Assembly: GCA_022841525.1 (NCBI GenBank)
Contig: JALHRI010000002.1
Coordinates: 1 to 64,000, forward strand
Direction: 5' to 3'
DNA from: Alphaproteobacteria bacterium
Lineage (GTDB): Bacteria; Pseudomonadota; Alphaproteobacteria; Rickettsiales; UBA3002
DNA length: 64,000 nucleotides
Shown here: positions 30,736 through 40,494 of the stretch, piece after piece
How positions within the stretch are numbered: the first letter of the stretch is position 1
How the letters are laid out: the number at the start of each line of letters is the position of its first letter
Made by a program: the position numbers and the translations under genes
Notes under the pieces: model-generated
Told to the model about the DNA's origin: nothing
Seen by the model: the letters and a program-made list of their open reading frames with translations, nothing else
Databases searched by the model: none

Positions 30736-31524
30736 CTATTTTAGCCGCGATAGCAGCCAGCTGGCAAGCCACAATCCCGTCATCGCGGCGATGATGCTGG
30801 GTGCTAGCGGGCTATCAAACTTCAGCGAAAACGCAATCCCGCACAGCACGCCAAGGACGGCGAGGATGGCGGCCACCACCATCATCGCTTTTGGGCTGGC
30901 GCTCAGCATCCGTGCGCCGGATGCGGGAATGACCAGCATGCCGGTGACGAGTAACACGCCAATTAGCGGTACGGCGAGCGCCATATACAGCGCCAGCATG
31001 AGGGCGAGAGCGCGCCACATCCTCGTGACGCGAACGCCGGCAAGCCGCGCGAGGTCAATGTCCAGCGCGGTCATCACTAACGCGCGATGTAGCCAGAAGA
31101 TCAGCAGTGCACATGGAATACTTATCAGCGCGGTAAGACGCGCCAGATGCGGAGGAAGACTTAACACATCGCCGAGCAGATAATGGTGAATATCGACCGC
31201 GCCCGCGCCGCTGATACTCATCCACACCATGCCGAATGACAGCGCACCAAACGCCATTACCGCCAGCAGGCTGTTGACATTCTGCCCGCTGCGCATGGTG
31301 TTGGCACCCAGTAACAAGGTGAGCGCGAGCGTGATCAGCAAAATGCCGCCCGTGATAGGCACCACCTGCAGCGCGAAGGATAGCGCCACGCCGAGCATCG
31401 CCGCATGCGCCATAGCATCGCCGTAATACGCCATGCCGCGCCACAGCACCACGGAGCCTAAGGTGCCCGCAAGCATCGCCAGCGGGACGAGTGCGATCAG
31501 CGCCAGGATGACAGCGTTATCCAT
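30736..31524 (-). CDS. znuB: zinc/manganese ABC transporter permease (ZnuB-like)
   Basis: Polytopic; GMAYYGDAMAHAAMLGVAL, LLVTGMLVIPASGARML. Confidence 0.88.
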   Translation of the reverse strand: MDNAVILALIALVPLAMLAGTLGSVVLWRGMAYYGDAMAHAAMLGVALSFALQVVPITGGILLITLALTLLLGANTMRSGQNVNSLLAVMAFGALSFGMVWMSISGAGAVDIHHYLLGDVLSLPPHLARLTALISIPCALLIFWLHRALVMTALDIDLARLAGVRVTRMWRALALMLALYMALAVPLIGVLLVTGMLVIPASGARMLSASPKAMMVVAAILAVLGVLCGIAFSLKFDSPLAPSIIAAMTGLWLASWLLSRLK

Positions 31525-32302
31525 GCCCGCACTCCGTGTGCGCGGTGGAAGCGCTCAGCGGCTCAAGCTCGCCGGTAGGCGTGTGGCGGTGATGATGCTG
31601 ATGAATGTAGAATGCAAATTTTTCTGCATGCGCTTCGCCAAACAGGTTTGCAAATGCCGGGTTCTGCTGCACCGATTTTGGCGTGCCTTCACAGCAAATA
31701 TGATGCTGCAAACACACCACGCGCTTCGATGCCGCCATGACCATATGCAGATCGTGCGAGACCATGACGACCGCGCAGCCCCTTTGTGTCGCGGCTTCAA
31801 TAAGGCCGTAACATTCAGACTCAGCATGAATATCCATTCCCTGCATGGGCTCATCCAGCGCAAGAATATCGGGGGTACCACTGAGTGCGCGTGCCAGCAG
31901 CACGCGCTGCCACTGACCGGCAGAAAGGTTGCCAAGCGGCGTTTTGCGCCAGGTATCGATGCCCAGCATGTGCAGCATGTCATCATCTGGCGTGCTGTAA
32001 AGTTTGAGGAAATAGTCCACATTCATCGGCAGATTCGTGGGTGGCATCATACGCTGCGGCACGTAGCCGATACGCAGCGCCGGTGCAGCGATCACCTCGC
32101 CACTGGTGATGGTTTCAAGGCCGAGCAGGCAGCGCAGCAGCGTGCTTTTGCCTGCACCGTTGGGGCCGATGATCGTCAGAATCTCTGCCGGATGAATATC
32201 CAAGCTCACCTGATCCAGCACAAGGGTACTACGATAAAGTTTACTGATATTTACCGCGCGAATCAGCGGTGCTGCGCGGACATCACTCACGTTAAGAGAC
32301 AT
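31517..32302 (-). CDS. znuC: zinc/manganese ABC transporter ATP-binding protein (ZnuC-like)
   Basis: IIGPNGAGKSTLLRCLLGL, LSAGQWQRVLLARAL, LALDEPMQGMD; start placed at internal MSLNVSD. Confidence 0.9.
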   Translation of the reverse strand: MSLNVSDVRAAPLIRAVNISKLYRSTLVLDQVSLDIHPAEILTIIGPNGAGKSTLLRCLLGLETITSGEVIAAPALRIGYVPQRMMPPTNLPMNVDYFLKLYSTPDDDMLHMLGIDTWRKTPLGNLSAGQWQRVLLARALSGTPDILALDEPMQGMDIHAESECYGLIEAATQRGCAVVMVSHDLHMVMAASKRVVCLQHHICCEGTPKSVQQNPAFANLFGEAHAEKFAFYIHQHHHRHTPTGELEPLSASTAHTECGHG

Positions 32303-32855
32303 CGCGCAGGGTATCTTCGTGGGGCTGTCCGGCTTCGGCTTCGCCGCGCAGGGTAAGGCCAAATGCGCTGGCAATCGCGAGGCTGAGCGCCATCGCGAGC
32401 ATGACGCCGAGCAAGTAAAATAGCGGCGCGGCGACGTCAGGCATCGCCACCATCACGTAGCGGCCGAGATGAAAGCCTACCGTGCCGCTGATGATCACCG
32501 CCAGCGTGCAACCCCTGCTGGTGCAGAGTTTCAGGCACGCGATCAGTGCGACCAGACTAATCATCACCAGCGAGATCGCCATGCCATCTTTGGTGAGGTA
32601 CACATGCAGGCTCGCGCCGCCCATGGCAGCCATCAGGCAGGAAAAGGGGGCAATGAGGTAGCCATCATCTTCCAGCCAGGCAGCGCATACGCCAACGATC
32701 AGGCAGATGGTGAGCAGCCATAACTGCTCCAGCGGCATACGAAACCCGGCGCTTAAGCCTGCGCTGGAAACGCCTGAGGCCTGCACCAGTACAAACGGCA
32801 ACGCGATCAGCATGAAAACGAATAACACAAAACTAACAAAGCGTGCAGCCGACAT
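32292..32855 (-). CDS. hypothetical membrane protein (187 aa)
   Basis: Several hydrophobic segments; overlaps znuC start by 11 nt. Confidence 0.65.
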   Translation of the reverse strand: MSAARFVSFVLFVFMLIALPFVLVQASGVSSAGLSAGFRMPLEQLWLLTICLIVGVCAAWLEDDGYLIAPFSCLMAAMGGASLHVYLTKDGMAISLVMISLVALIACLKLCTSRGCTLAVIISGTVGFHLGRYVMVAMPDVAAPLFYLLGVMLAMALSLAIASAFGLTLRGEAEAGQPHEDTLRDVS

Positions 32856-32912
32856 AGAGCCTGGAAGGTAAGGATGGTTGAATCACGTGATACTTCAGGC
32901 TAGCGTACAGCC

Positions 32913-33686
32913 ATGGCGACATCAAGTCATCGATATTTTCTGCTTACGCTTTGGCTGATCGCGCTGGTGATGAGTGGCTTATCTGGCGCAGCGCATGCGC
33001 GCGAAAGCGATTTGAGCGTGATGGCCGATGAGAAATTACTCCCCGCGCTGCTGAGCCTGACGCGTGATTACGTGCGCGCGGAGGGTTTTACCATCAGTCT
33101 GCTAGCCGCTGACGCCGAGGCAGAAGACGACGTGGCCACCCGTATTCGTGGCGGCTTACCGGTAGATATGATTCTCACCGCCAATACGGCGTTTGCAGAA
33201 AAAATGAAGCAGGCCGGATTGGTCGATCAGAATGCGAGCAAAGCACTGGCGGAGGATCCACTCGTACTACTGGCGAGCGTTAAACATAGTGCGAAGAACG
33301 CCTTGTGGGCATCTCCGGCGACGCTGGCGTTAAGCGGTTCGGTGCGCATGGTATGGCAGGAAAATAGCGGGCTTTCGCAGGAAGTACTCGCGCCGCTATT
33401 GGCACGTGAGATGCCGCATGTGCAGGTGCGCTTTGCTTCCGCGCGCTCACCTTCAGACTTACGGCGTATGCTGGCTGAGCCGGATACGCTGGCAATTGCC
33501 GCCAATTCTTACGCTGTGCAAATGGAAGATATCAAAATACTCCGCCATTTAACGGGGCAAGGCATACGCGATGTCAATATGCTGGTGATTGCCGGCGATC
33601 AGATGAGCAAAGCCCGCCGCTTTGCGGATTTTCTCGCCTCGCCAGAGGCGAAGCTGACATTGCGTGCCTATGGTTTTCTTGATTAA
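32913..33686 (+). CDS. periplasmic substrate-binding protein, ModA-like
   Basis: Signal peptide; LSVMADEKLLPALLSLTRDY...IRGGLPVDMILTANTAFAEKMKQAGLV; terminal FADFLASPEAKLTLRAYGF. Confidence 0.75.
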   Translation: MATSSHRYFLLTLWLIALVMSGLSGAAHARESDLSVMADEKLLPALLSLTRDYVRAEGFTISLLAADAEAEDDVATRIRGGLPVDMILTANTAFAEKMKQAGLVDQNASKALAEDPLVLLASVKHSAKNALWASPATLALSGSVRMVWQENSGLSQEVLAPLLAREMPHVQVRFASARSPSDLRRMLAEPDTLAIAANSYAVQMEDIKILRHLTGQGIRDVNMLVIAGDQMSKARRFADFLASPEAKLTLRAYGFLD

Positions 33687-34825
33687 GTAATCGCACGAGG
33701 GTTGAGCGTTTCGTGACGGCTGATGGATGCCAGCGCATCGCAGTGGCTGCAGTAAGCCTGCCAGTGCGCGTGGGTGTGGCCGCACACATCGCATTTCCAT
33801 GACAGTGCAAGGAGCGCAGGCGTAGATTGTTCGAGCAGCGCCTTAAGCCGCGTGATGATGTCTGCAGGTCGCTTGATGCGCGATAGGCTGCGCAGCGTGC
33901 CCTCGCGCGCGGCATCATCGGCGCGGGCATTAAGTTGCAACACCGCCTGCGCTAACCCCAGTGACGGGGTTGATTTCAAACTGCCAAGCAGCGATTTTAA
34001 CAGCGTGCCGGACTGATCGGCGCTGGCGCAGTGCTGCACCATGTCCGCGGCCATATCTTGACCCCCTGCAAGCGAGGTAAATGGCAGATAATCGCCACTT
34101 TCCGTGCTATGCGCGGCGGCAAGTTTCGCAAGCGCCGTCACGCGCGCAAGCTGCTTGCGGCGTGATTTCTCAAGCGCATGACGTAGTCTAAACCCGCCCA
34201 GATAACGCGCGGCTGCTTCGTACTGGCGTGTATGCAGCATATGCGCGACGTAGCGTTCCGCAAGCCAGCTATCGAGCGGGAAACTCTCCCGCGCTTTCAT
34301 CAGCGTGTCTTCGTACTCGGCGCGGTCGGGGTGTTTTCTGGCCTGCTCAAGCAAGCGTCGATAGCCGATATAGGCAGTGGTGGGATGAGAAAGCAGTGCC
34401 TTGAGATGGGGGGTAGCGCGCGCATCGTCGGCGAGTTTTTCACCGCTTTGCGCCGCCAGTAAATGCGGCAGCGGGCTTGACGGCAGTGCACGCGCGGCTT
34501 TTTTCAGCTCTTTCAGGGCGCGGGCGCTATCGCCCATGGCGTAAGAAGACAGGCTGCGGGTAATGTGATCCATCCCGTTCTCGTAGCGCGATAGCCGGTG
34601 TTGCAGGCGGTAACTGGCGGGAAAGCGCATCAGGCTAACGCCAAGCACACTCAACACCATCACCACGGCAATGAGCGCGCAAAGCAGCACCCACACAGCG
34701 AAAGCGGAAAGTTCAATTCGCGTGTCCAGCCAGTGAATTTCTAATGTACCCGGATGGGTGTGCAGCCATAACCCCACCTTGGTGAGTGGAATGAGAAGCA
34801 GCAAACATAATACGATGCGCGCCAT
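33683..34825 (-). CDS. hemY: HemY-like membrane TPR protein
   Basis: MARIVLCLLLLIPLTKVGLWLHTHPGTLEIHWLDTRIELSAF; C-terminal WKCDVCGHTHAHWQAYCSHCDAL. Confidence 0.82.
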   Translation of the reverse strand: MARIVLCLLLLIPLTKVGLWLHTHPGTLEIHWLDTRIELSAFAVWVLLCALIAVVMVLSVLGVSLMRFPASYRLQHRLSRYENGMDHITRSLSSYAMGDSARALKELKKAARALPSSPLPHLLAAQSGEKLADDARATPHLKALLSHPTTAYIGYRRLLEQARKHPDRAEYEDTLMKARESFPLDSWLAERYVAHMLHTRQYEAAARYLGGFRLRHALEKSRRKQLARVTALAKLAAAHSTESGDYLPFTSLAGGQDMAADMVQHCASADQSGTLLKSLLGSLKSTPSLGLAQAVLQLNARADDAAREGTLRSLSRIKRPADIITRLKALLEQSTPALLALSWKCDVCGHTHAHWQAYCSHCDALASISRHETLNPRAIT

Positions 34826-34826
34826 G

Positions 34827-35834
34827 CTAATCCTCTGCCTGCGCAAGGGTCGCCAGTGCGCTGACAATGCGCTGTGCCAGTGCGTCAGCACGCGTGTAAC
34901 GCAGCGCCTGATCGTGCCAGGTTTTCAGCGTAGGCGGGATGGATTTGGCGCGGCTGAGTGCACGCACGGCATCTTCCAGATCATCGCGTCTGAGGGCGCC
35001 TTGAAGCACCATACGTAGCCTACGCTCAGCGCTGGTAGCTTCTGCTTCCACGCGCACATGCGCCTTGAAGCCCTCGGATAAACGCTGCCAAAAACCGTGA
35101 GGCTGCGACTTGGTATCCTGCGATGTGGAGGGCTTGGTATCACTATCCGACTCGCTGAGCGCTAATTGCAACGTTTCCATCAGCGCGGTGCGGGTGGGAA
35201 TTTCATGCGCGCGAATCAGGGTTGTAAAATTGGTCAGATCACGCGCGATGCGCGCGCGCGCTGCCAGTGCCTCAGGCGCGATATCGATGGCGCTTAGGCG
35301 CTCTTCTAATTGCTTTGCGCGGTCTGCGGCGTCGTTGGTGCCAATCGTGGGCTGTAGCCTTGTCGCGGCACTCAGCGCGTGGGCATATTTCGTGGTAGCA
35401 CTTTGCTGCTGCGCGATGGAGGCTTCCAGCGCCGTAAACTTACTGCGCAGATCGCTGATTTCTTTTTCCAGCGCTTCGTTTGTTTCTGCACTACTGGAAT
35501 GTTTCTCAAGTGCGCTGAGGGTAGCGGCTTGCTCTTCCACCGAAATGGTGAGGGTTTTTAGCTGATCGGCTAATGTACGGTGCTTGCGGCGCTCTTGAGA
35601 GAGTGCCTCTGCGAATTGTTGAAGCGGCCCGTCTGCTGCGGTTTGCTGAAGTTGCAACCCCTCGCTCACGCGCAGGATGCGCAGCTCCACATACACTGCC
35701 AGCGCTGCGAATAAGCAAAACAGTAGCAGAAAACCTACCAGCCAGGCGGCAATCCGGTGCGCAGTGCGCGGTGGGGAGCTACTTGCTGCGGGTTCTTCGG
35801 GTAATGATGGTGCAGGCGATGGTTCCATGTTCAT
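34827..35834 (-). CDS. mitofilin/HemX-like protein
   Basis: TM followed by coiled coil, between hemY and hemD; helical C-terminal domain. Confidence 0.7.
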   Translation of the reverse strand: MNMEPSPAPSLPEEPAASSSPPRTAHRIAAWLVGFLLLFCLFAALAVYVELRILRVSEGLQLQQTAADGPLQQFAEALSQERRKHRTLADQLKTLTISVEEQAATLSALEKHSSSAETNEALEKEISDLRSKFTALEASIAQQQSATTKYAHALSAATRLQPTIGTNDAADRAKQLEERLSAIDIAPEALAARARIARDLTNFTTLIRAHEIPTRTALMETLQLALSESDSDTKPSTSQDTKSQPHGFWQRLSEGFKAHVRVEAEATSAERRLRMVLQGALRRDDLEDAVRALSRAKSIPPTLKTWHDQALRYTRADALAQRIVSALATLAQAED

Positions 35835-35837
35835 CCC

Positions 35838-36569
35838 TCATGACTTCAGATTAGCACGTGAGGCGTGATCAGCAAGCGCGCATTCAAGCATCGCGCTACC
35901 GTGCGGCGCGGGTGCCGTGATAATTTCTCGTATGCTGCGGCGTTTTGCCTCCGCTGCGATTTGGCTGCTCATACAGATGGCGCGCAGTGAAGAGGGAGTA
36001 ATGCCAGCATCACTCGCGCGCAGTAACTCAAAAGCAAAGCCCACGGCTTGCACGGAATAAAACAGCGCGGTGAGCGTGACGCCCTGAAGCACCGCTGCGT
36101 GAAGCTCGCGGCTGAGCATCGGCGCTGGGTGCGTGCGGTAGCAGATTGTTTCTTCGCAGGTATAATGCTGCGCGCGCAGCAGACTGGTGACATCCATCCG
36201 CACGACGTCACCGCGCAGATAATGCAGTGTAGCGGGAGGTTTGATGCGGCTGGTGAAATCTTTCATCAGCGCAGAAGCCTTAGGGTACGACGATAAGTTC
36301 GTGTAGCCCATGCCCCGCAAGTGCTCAGCCAGGGAGCTTCCTACGCACCACACATGCTGCGCGGTTGGCACATGGCGTAAGCTGTGGCAGGCATGTTTGC
36401 TGGTCAGGATGACATGGGTGCTTGGGGCGATGCTTGGCGCATGATCCAGCGTTTCGATGTGCATGACAGGGCTGTGGTAGATTTTAGCGCCTGCGTGGGT
36501 GAGGGCTGCGATCAGCGCGGCACCTTCGCCTTGTGGCCGTGTGAGCCAGTAAGCGTGCGGATGCATCAT
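35838..36569 (-). CDS. hemD: uroporphyrinogen-III synthase
   Basis: WLTRPQGEGAALIAALTHAGAKIYHSPVMHIE; adjacent to hemC. Confidence 0.85.
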   Translation of the reverse strand: MMHPHAYWLTRPQGEGAALIAALTHAGAKIYHSPVMHIETLDHAPSIAPSTHVILTSKHACHSLRHVPTAQHVWCVGSSLAEHLRGMGYTNLSSYPKASALMKDFTSRIKPPATLHYLRGDVVRMDVTSLLRAQHYTCEETICYRTHPAPMLSRELHAAVLQGVTLTALFYSVQAVGFAFELLRASDAGITPSSLRAICMSSQIAAEAKRRSIREIITAPAPHGSAMLECALADHASRANLKS

Positions 36570-36570
36570 G

Positions 36571-37506
36571 CTATACCTCGATCAGCCAGTGGTGGGGAAC
36601 GGATGCGCGCAGGCTTCGACCCAGAGCAGCGCCCAGCGCTTCGCCGTCAGTCAGACTTGCTGATTCTAGCCGTTTCTGATCCGCGCTGCCATCGGGTGCA
36701 ATGACCTGCGCACGCAGGGTAATACGATCATCCGCGATCGTGGCGTAGCCCGCAATAGGCGTGCGGCACGAGCCATCCAGCTCGCGCAGCATCGCGCGTT
36801 CACAGGCAACTGCATGAAACGTGGCAGCATGGTTGATGCGCGCAAGCAGTGCATTTAGCTCGCTTGCGTCGGACCTGGTTTCGATACCAATGGCACCTTG
36901 TGCGACGGCAGGCAGCATGGTTTCTACGGCAATCATCTCGGCGATGTGATCTGCAGCGCCCAGACGTTTTAGTCCGGCGCAGGCTAGAAAGGTTGCCTCC
37001 GCATCGCCGCGGGCGAGTTTGCCTAGCCGCGTTTGCACATTGCCGCGCAGCGGCACGATGGTGACGTGCGGGAAGTTCAGCCGGATCTGCGCACTGCGCC
37101 TTAAGGAGGCGGTGCCAATCACCGCGCCTGCGGGCAGCGCATGCATGGTGGGATAAATCCGGCTGATCCAGGCGTCGCGCACATCTTCGCGCGGCAGCAT
37201 CGCGGCGATCATCAGAGCATCTGGCAAGATGCTTGGCATATCTTTCATCGAATGCACGGCCAGATCAATGCGGCGCTCTAGAAGCGCATCTTCCAGCTCT
37301 TTGGTGAACAGTCCTTTATAGCCCCACGAGGAAAGTGGCAACGCGGTGTCGCTATCGCCGCGGGTGGTCATAGGGTGGATGCTGATCGTAAGATGCGGCG
37401 CGACATCCAGCAGTGTAGACTTCACCATCTCGGCCTGGGCGAGGGCGAGGGCGCTTGCGCGGCTGCCAATCCGTAGTTGCTCTTGCATCGCATTAACGCT
37501 AGCCAA
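36571..37506 (-). CDS. hemC: hydroxymethylbilane synthase
   Basis: LRIGSRASALALAQAEMV, GLFTKELEDALLERRIDLAVHSMKDMP, AQGAIGIETR, LDGSCRTPIAGYA. Confidence 0.97.
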   Translation of the reverse strand: MASVNAMQEQLRIGSRASALALAQAEMVKSTLLDVAPHLTISIHPMTTRGDSDTALPLSSWGYKGLFTKELEDALLERRIDLAVHSMKDMPSILPDALMIAAMLPREDVRDAWISRIYPTMHALPAGAVIGTASLRRSAQIRLNFPHVTIVPLRGNVQTRLGKLARGDAEATFLACAGLKRLGAADHIAEMIAVETMLPAVAQGAIGIETRSDASELNALLARINHAATFHAVACERAMLRELDGSCRTPIAGYATIADDRITLRAQVIAPDGSADQKRLESASLTDGEALGAALGRSLRASVPHHWLIEV

Positions 37507-37550
37507 GACGCACGATGATGTACACGAAAAACATAGCGCAGCGATAGATT

Positions 37551-38570
37551 ATGCACTGCGTCCTTGGCATTGAATCCAGCTGTGACGAAACAGCAGCAGC
37601 CATGGTGATGGAAGATGGCAGCGTGCGCGCGCACGTGCTGATCAGCCAGTTTGATGCGCACAGCGCTTACGGCGGCGTGGTACCGGAAATTGCTGCGCGC
37701 GAGCATATCCGCGCGATCTCTCCGGTGATTCAGCAATGCATTCTGCAGTCAGGCCTAACACTTCATGACATCACGGCAGTGGCCGCAACCACCGGCCCGG
37801 GGCTGATTGGCGGGGTGATGGTGGGCGCAGTGGCCGCCAAAGCGCTGGCACTTTCGCTGGACGTTCCCTTTCTGCCGGTCAATCATTTAGCGGCGCATGC
37901 GCTGGTGGTACGGCAAGCGCAGCAGGTTTCCTTTCCTTATTTGTTGCTCTTAGTATCTGGCGGGCATTGCCAGATTGTGTGGGTCGAGCATGTGGGGAGT
38001 TACCGAGTGCTCGGCCGCACGCGCGATGATGCGCTGGGCGAAGCTTTCGATAAGTGCGCAAAGCTGATGGGGCTTGGCTTTCCCGGTGGCCCGGCGCTGG
38101 AGCGCGCGGCTGAGCGCGGCAATGATCAGGCCTATGCCTTTCCCCGCCCCATGCACGGCGCAGCGCATGCAGATTTTTCATTTTCCGGCCTCAAAACGGC
38201 GTTGCGGTTGCAGGTAGAGGCCTGCGTGCGTGAACACGGCGCGCTGACGCCTGAGCACACTGCAGATATCGCCGCATCGTTTCAGCGTGCGGCGTGCGAA
38301 AGCGTGATGGACCGATTAGCACAGGCACTTAACATCGCCCCTCATCATCCGCAGCATTTGGTGATTACAGGCGGTGTCGCGGCGAATCAGCGTTTGCGTA
38401 CCGCGCTTACTGAGTGGTCACGCGCGCACCACCTCACGCTGGCGGTAGCAGATGCAAAACTTTGTACCGATAATGGTGTGATGATTGCCTGGGCAGGCAT
38501 TGAGCAGTTGCGCGCGGGCATGGGCGATGATTTATGCGCAGATATTCGTGCGCGCTGGCCTTTGGAGTAG
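37551..38570 (+). CDS. tsaD: tRNA t6A synthase component TsaD
   Basis: VLGIESSCDETAAAMV, VVPEIAAREHI, NHLAAHA, LVSGGHCQIV, ITGGVAANQRLR. Confidence 0.97.
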   Translation: MHCVLGIESSCDETAAAMVMEDGSVRAHVLISQFDAHSAYGGVVPEIAAREHIRAISPVIQQCILQSGLTLHDITAVAATTGPGLIGGVMVGAVAAKALALSLDVPFLPVNHLAAHALVVRQAQQVSFPYLLLLVSGGHCQIVWVEHVGSYRVLGRTRDDALGEAFDKCAKLMGLGFPGGPALERAAERGNDQAYAFPRPMHGAAHADFSFSGLKTALRLQVEACVREHGALTPEHTADIAASFQRAACESVMDRLAQALNIAPHHPQHLVITGGVAANQRLRTALTEWSRAHHLTLAVADAKLCTDNGVMIAWAGIEQLRAGMGDDLCADIRARWPLE

Positions 38571-38597
38571 CGATCGAAGTACGGGAGCAGTTGGGGC

Positions 38598-40346
38598 TTA
38601 AAATCCGTATTGCATCTCAAACATCAGGCGCGGGTCGCGCGCAGTGTTACCAAAGATAGGGGTGGTGACATCTTTGGTTAGTGGCATGGCCAAACCTAGC
38701 GAACCACTCACGCCGGATGGGTGCCATATTCTGGCTCCAACGCCAGCAGAGGCGGCGGATTCCTGATTGCGCGCGCCGGGATCGATATTCCAGACGCTGC
38801 CGATATCGTAAAAAGCAAACGGTACAAAGTACGCTCCCAAAACCGGAGGCAATGTGCCGTACCTCAACTCAACTGCCGCTGCGATACCACGGTCACCCAG
38901 TAATTCTGAAGGATCGTAGGCGCGGCCAAATGATTGGCCACCAACACCGAACTCTTCGGTGGAAAGCAGGGGATCGTTCGTGAATTGGCCGGAGAAATTT
39001 GCGAATATCTGCCATGATTGGGTAATTTGTTGCAGACGGTTGAGGGAGGCATCTAGTTTCGTGAAATCACTGCGCCCGCGCGCGCGAGAGAGGTTTCTGC
39101 TTCCTGATTCACGCGAATCGAGAATATCAAGCCCTTTGCTTAAGCGAAGTTGGCCACCACCTGAACCACCCCACCTATCGGTATAGGTCATATCCGAACC
39201 AATGCGCAGCGAACGAATGCGGTCAGTAAACAGCTCGGTGCCTGAAATATCGGAGTCGATGTCGCGCATATCCAGCGATGCGTTGAGGTTCAGATTCATC
39301 TCGCGCGAGCGCATCAACGCGTGGCGAACATAAGGCTCAAACGAGACAGAGTCGCTGACGATATCATCCGCTTGCAGCGTGAAGCCTGGGCGAGAGCGGC
39401 TTATGCCAGCATTAAAGCCAACAAACGTTCCGCTGTAATTCACCGGCGCTTCGTAGGTCAGGCTACCTAGTTTTACTTCACGTGTTGGTGCCGTGGTCAA
39501 AAAATTAGCGATCAAACGGTCAAAATTGAAGATTCCGGGAGACGCTGTGGCGCCGGTGCGCAGCTGTATCGGCCCTGCAAAACGTGAGCCGTTATTATCA
39601 ACGCCCACCGATATGCGTGGGGCGATTTTTTGCATCAACACCACCAGCTTTACGGCTCCGGGTTCAGCCATATCCGCGGGCAGTGGCTCGAGCACCGATC
39701 CAGCGGCGATGCCGCCTAAATCATTCAGGCGCATCAGGATATCTTGCACCTCATCACGCTGCAGGGGGCCGAGCGCCAGGATTTTCGGTTTAATCTCACG
39801 GACGATGGATTCAAGCGCCGCTTGTTCTTTAGGTGAAGAATCCTCCATTCTGACGTCAAAATCCATCGCGTAGCCTTCGACGGCTGCCAGTGTCACCTGA
39901 CCATCCGCCACCGTCTGTTCAGGCACCACAAACCGTGAGATGAAATACCCCTTCTCGCGAAACAGGAGTGTCGCGCGGTTTGATAACACGGTGAGGGTTT
40001 CAAGGTTCGCTTTCTGGCCGATGGCTTCTTTGAACTCGTCCTGAAATAATGCTTCATCTAATACTGTCAGGCCCACGAGTTTGACTGACTTAAGAACGAA
40101 GCCTTTTTTAACTTTCGGAAGCACAGTATTGAGCGGCTCTTCTGGAATAGAAAGCATCGGAGCGCTGGGAGCAGGAGCAACCGGAGCCTGCTGCGTGTTC
40201 TGCTGTAAACGCCCGGGGTCTACCGAGCCTGGAAGTGTGGTTTGCGCGAAGCTTTGTGGTGCAATGGCTACTAAAAACGCGGCACATAACGCGCTGCAAA
40301 ATGCGCGCGGAGAGTAAGTCTTCACGTTGCCATGGCGAATCGTCAT
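38598..40346 (-). CDS. ShlB/FhaC/HecB-type two-partner secretion outer-membrane translocator
   Basis: Signal peptide, POTRA-like FVLKSVKLVGLTVLDEALFQDEFKEAIGQKANLETLTVLSNRATLLFREKGYFISRFVVPEQTV, C-terminal beta-barrel ending MQYGF. Confidence 0.88.
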   Translation of the reverse strand: MTIRHGNVKTYSPRAFCSALCAAFLVAIAPQSFAQTTLPGSVDPGRLQQNTQQAPVAPAPSAPMLSIPEEPLNTVLPKVKKGFVLKSVKLVGLTVLDEALFQDEFKEAIGQKANLETLTVLSNRATLLFREKGYFISRFVVPEQTVADGQVTLAAVEGYAMDFDVRMEDSSPKEQAALESIVREIKPKILALGPLQRDEVQDILMRLNDLGGIAAGSVLEPLPADMAEPGAVKLVVLMQKIAPRISVGVDNNGSRFAGPIQLRTGATASPGIFNFDRLIANFLTTAPTREVKLGSLTYEAPVNYSGTFVGFNAGISRSRPGFTLQADDIVSDSVSFEPYVRHALMRSREMNLNLNASLDMRDIDSDISGTELFTDRIRSLRIGSDMTYTDRWGGSGGGQLRLSKGLDILDSRESGSRNLSRARGRSDFTKLDASLNRLQQITQSWQIFANFSGQFTNDPLLSTEEFGVGGQSFGRAYDPSELLGDRGIAAAVELRYGTLPPVLGAYFVPFAFYDIGSVWNIDPGARNQESAASAGVGARIWHPSGVSGSLGLAMPLTKDVTTPIFGNTARDPRLMFEMQYGF

Positions 40347-40397
40347 TTCCGCCCAAGCTAGACGTAAGCTCGCTGAAGTAAAGTAATTTACAGGACT

Positions 40398-40415
40398 GAT
40401 GAGTGCGTACTCATC
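40398..40415. other. hairpin gatgagt-gcgt-actcatc
   Basis: Perfect 7-bp inverted repeat between two minus-strand genes. Confidence 0.6.
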
Positions 40416-40494
40416 AAAGCACGAGTCGCCCGGTGCATTTTTGCCACGCTGAGATGCTTTTTGGAAGCTGTAAAATTATTGAAAAATTAATATC

